NCBI GenBank assembly: GCA_025929595.1
Contig: JAICQA010000006.1
Span: 1-23,542, forward strand
Direction: 5' to 3'
Source of the DNA: Xanthobacteraceae bacterium
Lineage (GTDB): Bacteria > Pseudomonadota > Alphaproteobacteria > Rhizobiales > Xanthobacteraceae
Length of the DNA stretch: 23,542 nt
Of this stretch, positions 6,451-14,884 are shown in pieces. The first letter of the stretch is position 1. Each line of letters starts with the position of its first letter. The notes under the pieces were generated by a model, which worked only from the letters and a program-made list of their open reading frames with translations, ran no database searches and was not told the DNA's origin. The translations under genes and the position numbers were made by a program.

Positions 6451-7653
6451 TCAGCCCCCGGTCGCGACCCGCTCGTCCTCTTCCCACTTGCGCGGTCGAT
6501 AGAACGTATGGACGCCGATCTTCTGGAGCGTACGCATCTCGCGCACCCAGTGCGGCTTCACCCAATAGGCGTGATAGTGCGTCGCCTTGCCGACCTCGTT
6601 CAGCCACAGCTTGCCGTCGAGCATATCGCGGGCGATGCGGGTCGCCCTGGACCACGACTGCTGATCGTTCACGATCAACGACTTGCCTTCGCAGGCAAAC
6701 GTGAACTGGCAGGCAAGATGGCGGTGTGCGTTCTGATAGACCGTGCCGCACACGTCTTCGGGATAGTAGCCGGAGAACACGCGATTGATCACAACCTGCG
6801 CGACCGCGATCTGTCCGCGCTCGACTTCGCCGCGGCTTTCAAAATAGACGGCGTCGGCAAGGCACTTCTCCGCTTTTGCGCGTGCGCGGCCGTATAGGCC
6901 GAGTTGCTCGGCCGGACTTTTCGGAGTTGCACCGTCGCCCGTCACGATGCCTTTGCTGGCGATCGACGAGGTTACCTCGGCCCCGTCCGGCAGCGCGGCG
7001 ATGCGCAGCTTCTCGACCGGCGACAGGGCGGCGTGGGAAAAATTGAGCGGCGGCAGGTCGCTCTTGCTGTCGGCGAAGACAAGATGCGAAATTTGCAGAA
7101 TCGACCCCGACGACGGCACCGGATCGAAATCGCGCGCCAGCGTTCCCGCAAACTCGGCCTCCAGTCCGAACGGCTCCGTCTCTTCCACGGCGAGCCAGGA
7201 GGCGGCCGGAATTTGGGAGCCGCCTTGGGTACGTGCCGCTTCCGGCCTGCTCGGCATAAGTGTGCGCACCGTTTCTTTCGGCGCCGGCACGAGCCGGTCG
7301 CGCTTGGCGTCCCGGTTCATGCGTGGCGTGTCTGTCGCCGGCGGTTCGAGGTCGAGCGGTTCGTTGCGCATGCCGGCCGGCAATGCGGCGCTGATGCGCG
7401 CGAAGTGATCCGGCACCGGCAGTCGCGGAATGACGAAGCCTGCCGGACTCGGCAGCGAGAAGGTCGCCATGCGCAGCGTCGACAGCGGATTTGACAGGAG
7501 GAACGTGCGGGCGCGCTCGGCGACGCCGGGCTGATTGGCGAGCAGACTTGCGAGATCCTGATGGGCCGCCTGCGTGGTGCCCCACAGTACCAGCGCGGCA
7601 CCGAGGACAAAGCGGGAGGCAATCGGACACCGCCGCGCAAACGACGCAACCAT
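6451..7653 (-). CDS. SleB-family cell wall hydrolase
   Basis: A 400-aa protein with a C-terminal Hydrolase_2 (SleB-like) domain at about residues 265-385. It is marked by CLADAVYFESRGE, with the predicted catalytic Glu in the YFESRGE motif, then QIAVAQVVINRVFSGYYP, VCGTVYQNAHRH, CQFTFACEG and ATHYHAYWVKPHW. Such domains cleave peptidoglycan. In non-sporing alphaproteobacteria they are thought to serve wall remodelling. The N-terminus has a hydrophobic anchor or signal (FVLGAALVLWGTTQAAHQ), so the enzyme is probably periplasmic. Residues about 40-260 are a Pro/Ala-rich linker of low conservation. The start is uncertain: I take the ATG at 7653, since the frame upstream only offers a TTG at 7686. 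The gene is divergent from the first chemoreceptor across a 208-base gap in which I see no gene. Confidence 0.88.
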   Translation of the reverse strand: MVASFARRCPIASRFVLGAALVLWGTTQAAHQDLASLLANQPGVAERARTFLLSNPLSTLRMATFSLPSPAGFVIPRLPVPDHFARISAALPAGMRNEPLDLEPPATDTPRMNRDAKRDRLVPAPKETVRTLMPSRPEAARTQGGSQIPAASWLAVEETEPFGLEAEFAGTLARDFDPVPSSGSILQISHLVFADSKSDLPPLNFSHAALSPVEKLRIAALPDGAEVTSSIASKGIVTGDGATPKSPAEQLGLYGRARAKAEKCLADAVYFESRGEVERGQIAVAQVVINRVFSGYYPEDVCGTVYQNAHRHLACQFTFACEGKSLIVNDQQSWSRATRIARDMLDGKLWLNEVGKATHYHAYWVKPHWVREMRTLQKIGVHTFYRPRKWEEDERVATGG

Positions 7654-7861
7654 TCTACGCAACCCTACGCAACGCGAACGCCACAAACGCCGGTCGTCGG
7701 CATTCGATGGATTTGGTTATCGCCCGCTTAACCTTGCCTTCGCGTTAATGGCGGCCGCCACCCGGCCCTAAATCAATCCGCGCCTTCGCACGCCTGTGTC
7801 GGCGTGGTTAACAATTCGGAAACGTCGCTGCGGCATTCTGCCTGCAATCGGCGGTGGGCTC

Positions 7862-9211
7862 ATGGAATTGGTGCGCTACGCAATGGATGCGTATGGAACG
7901 GCGTTGCTTGCGGCTGCGGCGCTTGTCGTCGCGCTCGGCGCCGGTGCCGCCTGGCTGCGCCTACGCGCAAAATTTCGGATCGTGCAGAATGCCATCGACA
8001 ACATGTATCAGGGCTTCGTCATCTTCGGCAAAGACGAACGCCTCATTCTTTGCAACAAGAGCTATCTCGAAATCTATGGCCTGTCGCCCGACGTCGTGAA
8101 GCCGGGCATCCTGCTGATCGATCTCCTGCGCCATCGCATTGCGAAATTCTCGCTCGACGATAATTCGGACGAGTACCGCTCAAGGCTCCTCTCGAAAATC
8201 TCCCAGGGAAAATCGACGCGCGCCATCGGCAATACCGGCATGGGCCGCATGATCGCTGTCAACAATCGCCCCACCGGCGACGGCGGCTGGGTTGGCACGC
8301 ACGAGGACATGACCGAGCAACTGGAGCTCGAGAAACAGCGTGACTCGCTTGCCCAGCAGGAAGCGCGCCGTACGCAGGTTGAAACGGCGATCAAGACCTT
8401 TCATTCGCGCATCGAGTCGCTCGTCGGCATTGTAGGCGAGAATGCCGCAGCCATGCGTTCGACCGCCTCGACGCTGCTTGAGTCGTCAAGCCGCACCAGC
8501 GACCGCGCGCAACAGGCGGTCGACCAGTCGAACAACTCGTCGGAGAACGTACGCACCGCCGCCAGTGCCGCCGAAGAGTTGTCCGCCTCGATCGGTGAGA
8601 TCAGCCGCCAGCTCGAGCGCACGACGCATGAGGTGAACCAGGCGGCGGAAGTGTCGAAGTCGACGAACCGGGATATCGCCGCTCTTGCCGGCGGCGCGCA
8701 AAAGATCGGCGACGTGGTCGAACTCATTCGCGACGTTGCCGGACAGACGAACCTGCTCGCGCTCAACGCGACGATCGAAGCCGCGCGTGCCGGAGCGGCG
8801 GGCCGCGGCTTCTCCGTCGTGGCATCGGAAGTGAAATCGCTCGCGGTGCAGACCGGCCGCGCCACGGAAGAGATCGCCGGGCAAATTCAGGCCGTGCAGG
8901 GCTCCGCCCGCGACGCCGTCGATGCCATCGGCCGCATCGCCGACCGCATGGACGGAATCAACGGGTCGACCAGTTCGGTGGCGGCGTCCGTCGAGCAGCA
9001 ATATGCCGCGACCGCGCAGATTCTCCGCAACGTGGAACAGGCCGCGCAGGGTGCGCAGGTGGTGGTCTCCGTATTGCGGGAGGTAGCGGGCGCCGCGACC
9101 GACACCCGCGCCTCCGCGCAGACCGTGCTGCAAGCCTCGCAATCGGTGGAGTCGGCGCTCGCCAATCTCCGCGCTGAGGTTTCCGACTTCCTTGAACGGG
9201 TCGCCGTCTGA
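7862..9211 (+). CDS. PAS-domain methyl-accepting chemotaxis protein (first of tandem pair)
   Basis: A 449-aa chemoreceptor. One N-terminal helix (about residues 10-34) is followed by a PAS domain (about 38-150: IDNMYQGFVIFGKDERLILC, then GGWVGTHEDMTEQ), a short coiled coil and the MCP signalling domain (about 190-440). The hairpin tip that contacts CheA/CheW is intact: AGQTNLLALNATIEAARAG near residue 290. There is no periplasmic ligand domain and no HAMP domain, so it should sense a cytoplasmic or redox cue through PAS. The PAS ligand is unknown. No C-terminal CheR-binding pentapeptide is seen. The ATG at 7862 is chosen because the 22 codons upstream look non-coding and GGTGGG precedes it. 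A paralogue follows after 75 bases. Confidence 0.93.
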   Translation: MELVRYAMDAYGTALLAAAALVVALGAGAAWLRLRAKFRIVQNAIDNMYQGFVIFGKDERLILCNKSYLEIYGLSPDVVKPGILLIDLLRHRIAKFSLDDNSDEYRSRLLSKISQGKSTRAIGNTGMGRMIAVNNRPTGDGGWVGTHEDMTEQLELEKQRDSLAQQEARRTQVETAIKTFHSRIESLVGIVGENAAAMRSTASTLLESSSRTSDRAQQAVDQSNNSSENVRTAASAAEELSASIGEISRQLERTTHEVNQAAEVSKSTNRDIAALAGGAQKIGDVVELIRDVAGQTNLLALNATIEAARAGAAGRGFSVVASEVKSLAVQTGRATEEIAGQIQAVQGSARDAVDAIGRIADRMDGINGSTSSVAASVEQQYAATAQILRNVEQAAQGAQVVVSVLREVAGAATDTRASAQTVLQASQSVESALANLRAEVSDFLERVAV

Positions 9212-9286
9212 TGGCCCGCGCTTCAACAGACGTTAACCGCCGCTGCTTACGCCATCCGCTGGCCGCCATGACCGGACGAACCGCCG

Positions 9287-10651
9287 ATGCTTGAACTGTT
9301 GCCGACCGGCGCCATCCGGTCACCCTTGGCGATGATGCTCGCCTTGGCACTGGTTGCCGTTGCCGTTTACGCCGGGGCGATGACCTATGCGTGGTGGCGC
9401 GAGCGCCGGCAGAGCCTTCGCTGCAAGACCGCGCTCGATTACATGACGCAGGGCCTGTGCATGACGGACGCCGATATGCGGCTGATCGTCTGCAACAAGC
9501 GCTACATCAGCATGTATGGCATGTCGCCGGCCGTGGTGAGGCCCGGCGTTACGTTGCGCGAAATTCTCGAGCACCGTGCCGCGATGGGGCAGTTCGCCGG
9601 TAATATCGACGACTACATGCGCAGCATTCAGGATCGACTGAATCGGGGCGAGGGCCAGAAGGTGATCCTGTCGCTCGCCGACGGCCGCCGCGTTTCGCTC
9701 GCCGAGCAGGCGCTGCCGGACGGCAGTTGGGTCGCGACCCATGACGACGTGACCGAACAATACAGCGTCGAGCAGCAGCGCGCCGCGATGCAGATGCAGG
9801 AAGAGCGCCGCGCTTCCGTCGAGAATGCGATCTCGTCGTTCCGCGCGCGGGTCGAGAACGTGTTGCGCACGGTCGGCGAGAGTGCCGGCGCGATGAAGAT
9901 GACGGCAAGCACGCTGTTCGCATCGTCGGAGCAGACGTCGACCCAGGCCGACGGCGCAGTGCGCACCACCGACAAGGCTTCGAACAGTGTCGTGACCGCG
10001 GCGGCCGCCGCGGACGAGCTTTCGATCTCGATTGCGGAAATGAGCAAGCAGCTCAGCCAGACCACCGGCGCGCTACGCCTTGCCGCAACCGAGGCGCAGG
10101 CAACGAACCAGCAGATCTCCGCGCTGACCGATGCCTCGCAGAAGATCGGCGACGTGGTGCAATTGATCCGCAGCATCGCCGGCCAGACCAATCTGCTCGC
10201 GCTCAACGCAACGATCGAGGCCGCCCGGGCGGGCGAGGCCGGCAAGGGCTTTGCGGTCGTCGCCTCCGAGGTGAAGTCGCTCGCCGTGCAGACGGCGAAG
10301 GCAACCGAGGAAATTTCGGCCCAGATCGATTCCGTGCAGGTGTCCACGCGTGCCGCAGTCGACGCCATTCACAGCATCAGCAGCCGCATGCAGGACATCG
10401 ACCGTCATGCCTCGGCTGTCGCGGCCTCCGTCGAGCAGCAGAGCGCGGCGACGGCGGAAATCTCGCGCAGCGTGTCGAGCGCAGCCGAAGGGGCGGGGGA
10501 CGTTGTAAGCGTGCTGAACCAGCTTTCGGGAGCCGCCACCGACACGCGCAAGTCCGCCGAGAGCGTCCTCGGCGCGTCGGAGTCCGTCGGTCAGGCGGTC
10601 TCCAACCTGCGCTCGGAAGTCGAGGGCTTCCTCAAGAAAGTCGCGGTTTAA
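9287..10651 (+). CDS. PAS-domain methyl-accepting chemotaxis protein (second of tandem pair)
   Basis: A 454-aa chemoreceptor with the same plan as the one before it: one N-terminal helix (about residues 13-36), a PAS domain (about 43-155: DYMTQGLCMTDADMRLIVCN, then GSWVATHDDVTEQ), a coiled coil and an MCP signalling domain with the hairpin AGQTNLLALNATIEAARAGE near residue 298. It ends FLKKVAV, matching FLERVAV of its neighbour. The two are clearly a tandem duplication. The PAS regions have drifted more than the hairpins, which suggests different input signals and one shared kinase array. No che genes are in the window. The ribosome site before the ATG at 9287 is weak (GGACGA). The gene runs into a palindromic repeat and then the convergent ppdK. 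Confidence 0.93.
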   Translation: MLELLPTGAIRSPLAMMLALALVAVAVYAGAMTYAWWRERRQSLRCKTALDYMTQGLCMTDADMRLIVCNKRYISMYGMSPAVVRPGVTLREILEHRAAMGQFAGNIDDYMRSIQDRLNRGEGQKVILSLADGRRVSLAEQALPDGSWVATHDDVTEQYSVEQQRAAMQMQEERRASVENAISSFRARVENVLRTVGESAGAMKMTASTLFASSEQTSTQADGAVRTTDKASNSVVTAAAAADELSISIAEMSKQLSQTTGALRLAATEAQATNQQISALTDASQKIGDVVQLIRSIAGQTNLLALNATIEAARAGEAGKGFAVVASEVKSLAVQTAKATEEISAQIDSVQVSTRAAVDAIHSISSRMQDIDRHASAVAASVEQQSAATAEISRSVSSAAEGAGDVVSVLNQLSGAATDTRKSAESVLGASESVGQAVSNLRSEVEGFLKKVAV

Positions 10652-10654
10652 TCG

Positions 10655-10813
10655 TCATTCCGGGACAGCCCGCCCGCGTGGCGAGCGGAGCGAGCACTCA
10701 CGCGGGCAAACCGAACCGCGCGCTGGGGCCCGGACTCCAAGCGGCATTTCCATTCGCGGCTGAAGCAATTTGGATTCCGGGCTCGCGCGCTTGCAGCGCG
10801 CGCCCCGGAATGA
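10655..10813. repeat. Compound palindromic repeat between convergent genes
   Basis: TCATTCCGGG at 10655-10664 is matched by CCCGGAATGA at 10804-10813. Inside are two further hairpins: CCCGCGTG at 10673-10680 with CACGCGGG at 10699-10706, and ATTCCGGG with CCCCGGAAT around a GCGCGC stem at about 10774-10811. This CCGGAATGA-type element is familiar as an interspersed repeat in Bradyrhizobiaceae. It fills the gap between the convergent chemoreceptor and ppdK genes and could act as a bidirectional transcription stop. No run of T follows the stem, so I do not call it an intrinsic terminator. Confidence 0.75.
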
Positions 10814-10820
10814 AGTAAGA

Positions 10821-13532
10821 CTAGCGCCGTCGCTTCTTGGCGCGCTTTTTTGCCTTCGCCTTGGGCTTCTTGCCTTTATCCGCGATGGCCGCCTGCGCCG
10901 CCGCGAGCCGCGCGATCGGCACGCGGAACGGCGAGCACGAGACATAGTCGAGCCCGATCTCGTGGCAGAAGGCGACCGAGGCCGGATCGCCGCCATGTTC
11001 GCCGCAAATGCCGAGCTTGAGGTCCGGCCGCACCGAGCGTCCGCGCTCGGTCGCGATCTGCACCAATTCGCCCACCCCCTCGCGGTCGATGGTCACGAAC
11101 GGATCTTTCGCCAGCACACCGCGCTCGACATAGGTGCCCAGGAACGTCGCTGCGTCATCGCGCGAGATGCCGAAGGCAGTCTGTGTGAGGTCGTTGGTAC
11201 CATAAGAGAAGAACTCGGCGCTCTCGGCGATCTCGGCGGCGCGCAACGCGGCGCGAGGCAACTCGATCATCGTCCCGACCTGGTAATTGACCTTGAAGCG
11301 CGACTCGATCGCGACCGCCTCGGCCATGGCGTCAATCCGGGCCTTCACGAGATCGAATTCGATCTTGGTCGCGATCAGCGGCACCATCACTTCGGGCACT
11401 ACCGGCTTGCCGGTCTTCTTGCCGGCGGCCACCGCGGCCTCGAAGATCGCGCGCGCCTGCATCTCCGCGATTTCAGGATAGGCGATTGCAAGCCGGCAGC
11501 CGCGGAAACCGAGCATCGGGTTGAATTCCGAAAGCTCCTGTGCGCGCCCGCGCAGTTTCTCGGGATCGGCGCCCATCGACTGGGCGACCTCGGCGATTTC
11601 CTCGTCCGAATGCGGCAGGAATTCGTGCAGCGGCGGGTCGAGCAGGCGGATCGTGACCGGCTGGCCCTGCATGGTTTCGAACAGCGCCGTGAAGTCCTCG
11701 CGCTGCATCGGCAAAAGTTTCGCGAGCGCCGCTCGGCGCCCCTTCTCGTCGTCGGCGAGGATCATTTCGCGCATCGCGAGGATGCGGTCGGCGTCGAAGA
11801 ACATGTGCTCGGTACGGCAGAGACCGATGCCTTCCGCGCCGAAATTGCGCGCGGCCTTGGCGTCGGCGGGCGTATCGGCATTCGCCCGCACGCCGAGCCT
11901 GCGCATTCCGTCGGCCCATTGCATCAGCGTGTTGAATTCGCCCGAAAGCTCCGGTTGCAGCATCGACACCCGGCCGAGCAGCACCTGGCCGGTCGAGCCG
12001 TCGATGGTGAGGATATCGCCGGCCTTCAGCTTATGCGGACCGGCGCTCAGCTCGCGTTTGGCGTAATCGACGCGCAGCGCGCCGGCGCCTGAAACGCACG
12101 GCTTGCCCATGCCGCGCGCGACCACCGCCGCGTGCGAGGTCATGCCGCCGCGTGTCGTCAGAATGCCCTCGGCCGCATGCATGCCGTGGATGTCTTCGGG
12201 CGACGTCTCGATACGCACGAGAATGACTTTCTTGCCCTGCGCCTTCATCGCCTCCGCTTCGTCGGCGGAGAAAGTGATCTCGCCTGAGGCAGCGCCCGGG
12301 GAGGCGGGGAGACCCGACGCGATCACCGTGCGCGCCGCGTTCGGATCGAGCGTCGGATGCAGCAACTGGTCGAGCGCCATCGGCTCAATGCGTGCCACCG
12401 CTTCCTCGCGGGTGATCAGGCGCTCCTTTGCCATTTCGACGGCGATGCGCAACGCGGCTTTCGCCGTGCGCTTGCCGGAACGCGCCTGCAGCATGAACAG
12501 CTTGCCGCGCTCGATGGTGAATTCGAGGTCCTGCATGTCCGTGTAGTGCCGCTCGAGCGTGTCGGCGGTCTTCACGAATTGCTTGTAAAGTTTCGGCATC
12601 AGCGCTTCGAGCGAAGGCTTGTCTGATTTCGCCTTCTTGCGCGCAACCTCGGTCAGGTCCTGCGGCGTGCGGATGCCCGCGACCACGTCCTCGCCCTGCG
12701 CGTTCACGAGAAACTCGCCGTAAAGCGTCTTTTCGCCGGTCGAGGGGTCGCGTGTGAATGCGACACCCGTGGCAGAATCCTCGCCCATATTGCCGAACAC
12801 CATCGCCTGCACGTTGACGGCGGTGCCCCAGCTTTCGGGGATGTTGTGCAGGCGCCTGTACGTGATCGCGCGCTGGTTCATCCACGAACCGAAGACCGCG
12901 CCGATCGCGCCCCAAAGCTGCTTGTGCGGGTCCTGCGGGAAGGGCGCATGATGTTCGCTTTGCACCAGCGCCTTGTAGCGCTTCACGATCTCGCGCCAGT
13001 CGTCGGCGGAAAGATCGGTGTCGAGCGAGAAGCCGCGCTCTTCCTTGTAGCCGTCGAGCACCTCTTCAAAGTGGTGGTGGTCGATATCGAGCACCACGTT
13101 CGAATACATCTGGATGAAGCGCCGGTAGCTGTCGAAGGCGAAGCGCGCGTCCACGTTCTTTGCCAGCGCCTCGACCGTCGAGTCGTTGAGACCGAGATTG
13201 AGAACGGTGTCCATCATGCCCGGCATCGAAGCGCGGGCGCCCGAGCGCACGGAAACCAATAGGGGGTTCTTGCGGTCGCCGAAGCTGCGCGCCGCGAGTC
13301 GGCCGACCTTTTTCAACGCCGCTTCCACCTGCGGCTTGAGATCGCGCGGCAGCTTCTTGGAGTTTGCGTAATAGTGGGTGCACGCCTCGGTCGAGATCGT
13401 GAAGCCCGGCGGCACCGGCAGGCCTAGGTTGGACATTTCCGCGAGATTGGCGCCCTTGCCGCCGAGCAATGCCTTCATGGCGGCCTTGCCCTCGGCCTTT
13501 CCGTCGCCAAAAGAATAAACCCACTTGGCCAT
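10821..13532 (-). CDS. ppdK: Pyruvate, phosphate dikinase
   Basis: A 903-aa enzyme interconverting pyruvate + ATP + phosphate with phosphoenolpyruvate + AMP + pyrophosphate, a cytoplasmic link between glycolysis and gluconeogenesis. Domains in order: an ATP-grasp nucleotide-binding part (KALLGGKGANLAEMSNLGLP at about residue 20, SVRSGARASMPGMMDTVLNL at about 95-115), the phosphohistidine swivel domain (TTRGGMTSHAAVVARGMGKP, catalytic His467), and the C-terminal TIM barrel that binds pyruvate (SYGTNDLTQTAFG, ICGEHGGDP with Cys843). The Thr of TRGGMTSH, phosphorylated by the regulatory kinase in some organisms, is present. The length is normal except for a strongly basic tail, KGKKPKAKAKKRAKKRRR, beyond the usual end of the barrel. 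The ATG at 13532 begins the family-typical MAKWVYSFGDG. Confidence 0.97.
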   Translation of the reverse strand: MAKWVYSFGDGKAEGKAAMKALLGGKGANLAEMSNLGLPVPPGFTISTEACTHYYANSKKLPRDLKPQVEAALKKVGRLAARSFGDRKNPLLVSVRSGARASMPGMMDTVLNLGLNDSTVEALAKNVDARFAFDSYRRFIQMYSNVVLDIDHHHFEEVLDGYKEERGFSLDTDLSADDWREIVKRYKALVQSEHHAPFPQDPHKQLWGAIGAVFGSWMNQRAITYRRLHNIPESWGTAVNVQAMVFGNMGEDSATGVAFTRDPSTGEKTLYGEFLVNAQGEDVVAGIRTPQDLTEVARKKAKSDKPSLEALMPKLYKQFVKTADTLERHYTDMQDLEFTIERGKLFMLQARSGKRTAKAALRIAVEMAKERLITREEAVARIEPMALDQLLHPTLDPNAARTVIASGLPASPGAASGEITFSADEAEAMKAQGKKVILVRIETSPEDIHGMHAAEGILTTRGGMTSHAAVVARGMGKPCVSGAGALRVDYAKRELSAGPHKLKAGDILTIDGSTGQVLLGRVSMLQPELSGEFNTLMQWADGMRRLGVRANADTPADAKAARNFGAEGIGLCRTEHMFFDADRILAMREMILADDEKGRRAALAKLLPMQREDFTALFETMQGQPVTIRLLDPPLHEFLPHSDEEIAEVAQSMGADPEKLRGRAQELSEFNPMLGFRGCRLAIAYPEIAEMQARAIFEAAVAAGKKTGKPVVPEVMVPLIATKIEFDLVKARIDAMAEAVAIESRFKVNYQVGTMIELPRAALRAAEIAESAEFFSYGTNDLTQTAFGISRDDAATFLGTYVERGVLAKDPFVTIDREGVGELVQIATERGRSVRPDLKLGICGEHGGDPASVAFCHEIGLDYVSCSPFRVPIARLAAAQAAIADKGKKPKAKAKKRAKKRRR

Positions 13533-13650
13533 CGGGATTTTTCCGGTTCGGGAGGGAGGGACGGGGATGCTTAGCCCGTGCCCAGGAGCCCCGCAACAGC
13601 GGCCAGAAGCAGCAGGCCGATGGCTGGCGCGTGCCGCCGACTCGCCCCAT

Positions 13651-13670
13651 GATTGCCGGCTGTGGCAATC
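13651..13670. promoter_or_regulatory. Inverted repeat in the divergent gap upstream of ppdK
   Basis: GATTGCC (13651-13657) and GGCAATC (13664-13670) form a perfect 7-bp inverted repeat around GGCTGT. It lies in the 161-base gap between the divergent ppdK and 65-aa membrane protein genes, 24 bases before the latter's start. It could be an operator or a leader hairpin. No clear -35/-10 pair was found beside it. Confidence 0.3.
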
Positions 13671-13693
13671 GCCGGCCGCTTTGGGGAAGAACG

Positions 13694-13891
13694 ATGAAAA
13701 TTCACGCGCCGTCGGAGACGATGTACTGGATCGCGGTTGCGCTCCTCTTCCTCGCGCTGTTCGGGCACTTCGTCCCCGACATGAGCTTCCTCAACCAGTA
13801 TCATTTCTGGATTTCCGTCACGGCTTCGGCGGTGCTGCTGCTCGGCTGCGTCGTCTCAGGCGGTAGCGCGGCCGGCAAGGGGGAACGATGA
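13694..13891 (+). CDS. Two-helix membrane mini-protein (first of tandem pair)
   Basis: A 65-aa protein with two hydrophobic helices (about residues 10-27 and 38-55) joined by a short loop, PDMSFLNQYHFW. The ATG at 13694 follows GGGGAAG, a good ribosome site; the open frame extends further upstream, but that part is arginine-rich and overlaps the ppdK promoter region. Its last codons overlap the start of the next gene as ATGA. The two products are related: both begin M-x-x-x-AP, both carry AL-x-GHFV at the end of helix one and FW at the start of helix two, and both have a Cys near the end of helix two. Function unknown. A short Gly/Ala/Lys tail (SGGSAAGKGER) is unique to this copy. Confidence 0.75.
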   Translation: MKIHAPSETMYWIAVALLFLALFGHFVPDMSFLNQYHFWISVTASAVLLLGCVVSGGSAAGKGER

Positions 13892-14058
13892 ATCTCAACG
13901 CGCCGACCCAACTCGTCTTCATCATCTCGCTCATCATCGCGGTGCTCGCGCTGATCGGCCATTTCGTCATGGTGCCATTCGTCAGCGAATTCAAATTCTG
14001 GTTCGCGATGGTGGCCTATATCGTGCTCGCCGCGGCCTGCGTGCTGAAGGGCATTTAA
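13888..14058 (+). CDS. Two-helix membrane mini-protein (second of tandem pair)
   Basis: A 56-aa protein translated from the ATG at 13888, which overlaps the TGA of the previous gene (ATGA), so translation is probably coupled. It has two helices (about residues 8-27 and 37-53), with loop MVPFVSEFKFW. Aligned by eye to the preceding protein with one gap in the loop, about 19 of 55 positions are identical, including ALxGHFV, FW and the late CV. GGGGGAACG serves as its ribosome site within the end of the first gene. The dehydrogenase gene starts 7 bases after its TAA. I recall similar unnamed proteins from other Rhizobiales, but know no function. Confidence 0.75.
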   Translation: MNLNAPTQLVFIISLIIAVLALIGHFVMVPFVSEFKFWFAMVAYIVLAAACVLKGI

Positions 14059-14065
14059 TTCCCGG

Positions 14066-14884
14066 ATGAAAGTCGAAGACCTGTTCAGCGTATCCGGTCT
14101 CGCCACCGTTGTGACGGGCGGGGCGAGCGGCATCGGCCGCGCCTGCGCCGAAGCCATGGCCGACAACGGCGCGCGCGTCACCCTCCTCGATGCCGACAAG
14201 GATGCGCTCGCTGAAGCGCTCGCCGCGATGCAGTCGCGCGGTGGCGAAGTTCGTGGCGCGGTCGTCGACGTCACCGACCGCGCGGCGCTCCGCCGTGCGT
14301 TTGACGAAGCCGCACAGCATTATGGCAGGCTCGACGTCGTCTTCGCCAATGCCGGCATGTCCGGCGGGCCGGGTTTTCTCAATCAGGACCGCACGCGCAA
14401 TGCCGCCCGCGCGCTCGAGGAAATCGACGACAAGCTGATCGATCGCCTGATCGAGGTGAACTACAAATCCGTCCTCACGACCATTCAGGCCTCAGCGCGC
14501 CACATGAAGAAAAGCGGTGGCGGTTCGATCGTCGTCACGTCGACGATCTCCACCTTCCGGACCGAGATTTTCGTCGGCCTGCCTTATGTGGTGTCGAAGG
14601 CGGGCCTGAAGCAGCTTGTGCGCCAGTCAGCGGTTGAACTCGCGGCCTACAACATCCGCGTCAACGCCATGGCGCCGGGCCCATTCGTGACGAATATCGG
14701 CGGCGGGCGTTTGCAGGACCCCGCAACGCAGGAATTCTTCGCACAATTCTCGCCCATGCGGCGCATGGGCCGTCCTGACGACATTCAGGGCCTGGCGCTT
14801 TTCCTCGCATCATCCGCATCAAGCTACATCACCGGCGAGCAGATCGTGATTGACGGCGGAACGACGTTGGGCGCGGCCGACTAG
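14066..14884 (+). CDS. Short-chain dehydrogenase/reductase
   Basis: A 272-aa NAD(P)-dependent oxidoreductase of the classical SDR family. The nucleotide-binding motif TGGASGIG lies at about residues 17-24. Asp after the second strand (LLDADK) suggests NAD rather than NADP. NAG follows in VVFANAGMSGG. The active site has Tyr174 and Lys178 in PYVVSKAG, with the serine probably Ser159 or Ser162 (STIST). NIRVNAMAPGPFVTNI and YITGEQIVIDGGTT are typical of the C-terminal half. The substrate cannot be read from the sequence. It begins 7 bases after the second mini-protein, so the three genes are probably one transcript. Its TAG stop sits in a CTAG that also encodes the stop of the convergent gene. 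Confidence 0.93.
   Translation: MKVEDLFSVSGLATVVTGGASGIGRACAEAMADNGARVTLLDADKDALAEALAAMQSRGGEVRGAVVDVTDRAALRRAFDEAAQHYGRLDVVFANAGMSGGPGFLNQDRTRNAARALEEIDDKLIDRLIEVNYKSVLTTIQASARHMKKSGGGSIVVTSTISTFRTEIFVGLPYVVSKAGLKQLVRQSAVELAAYNIRVNAMAPGPFVTNIGGGRLQDPATQEFFAQFSPMRRMGRPDDIQGLALFLASSASSYITGEQIVIDGGTTLGAAD

Noticed and set aside
10772..10812. The strong GC-rich stem between the chemoreceptor and ppdK genes as an intrinsic terminator
   Set aside because: No T-run follows on either strand, and the element looks like part of a larger interspersed repeat; termination is possible but not shown.
10770..12092. A long plus-strand open frame (440 codons) inside ppdK
   Set aside because: It is antisense to a complete, motif-bearing ppdK. 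Its product is rich in Arg, His and Asp with no family motif, as expected for the shadow of a GC-rich gene.
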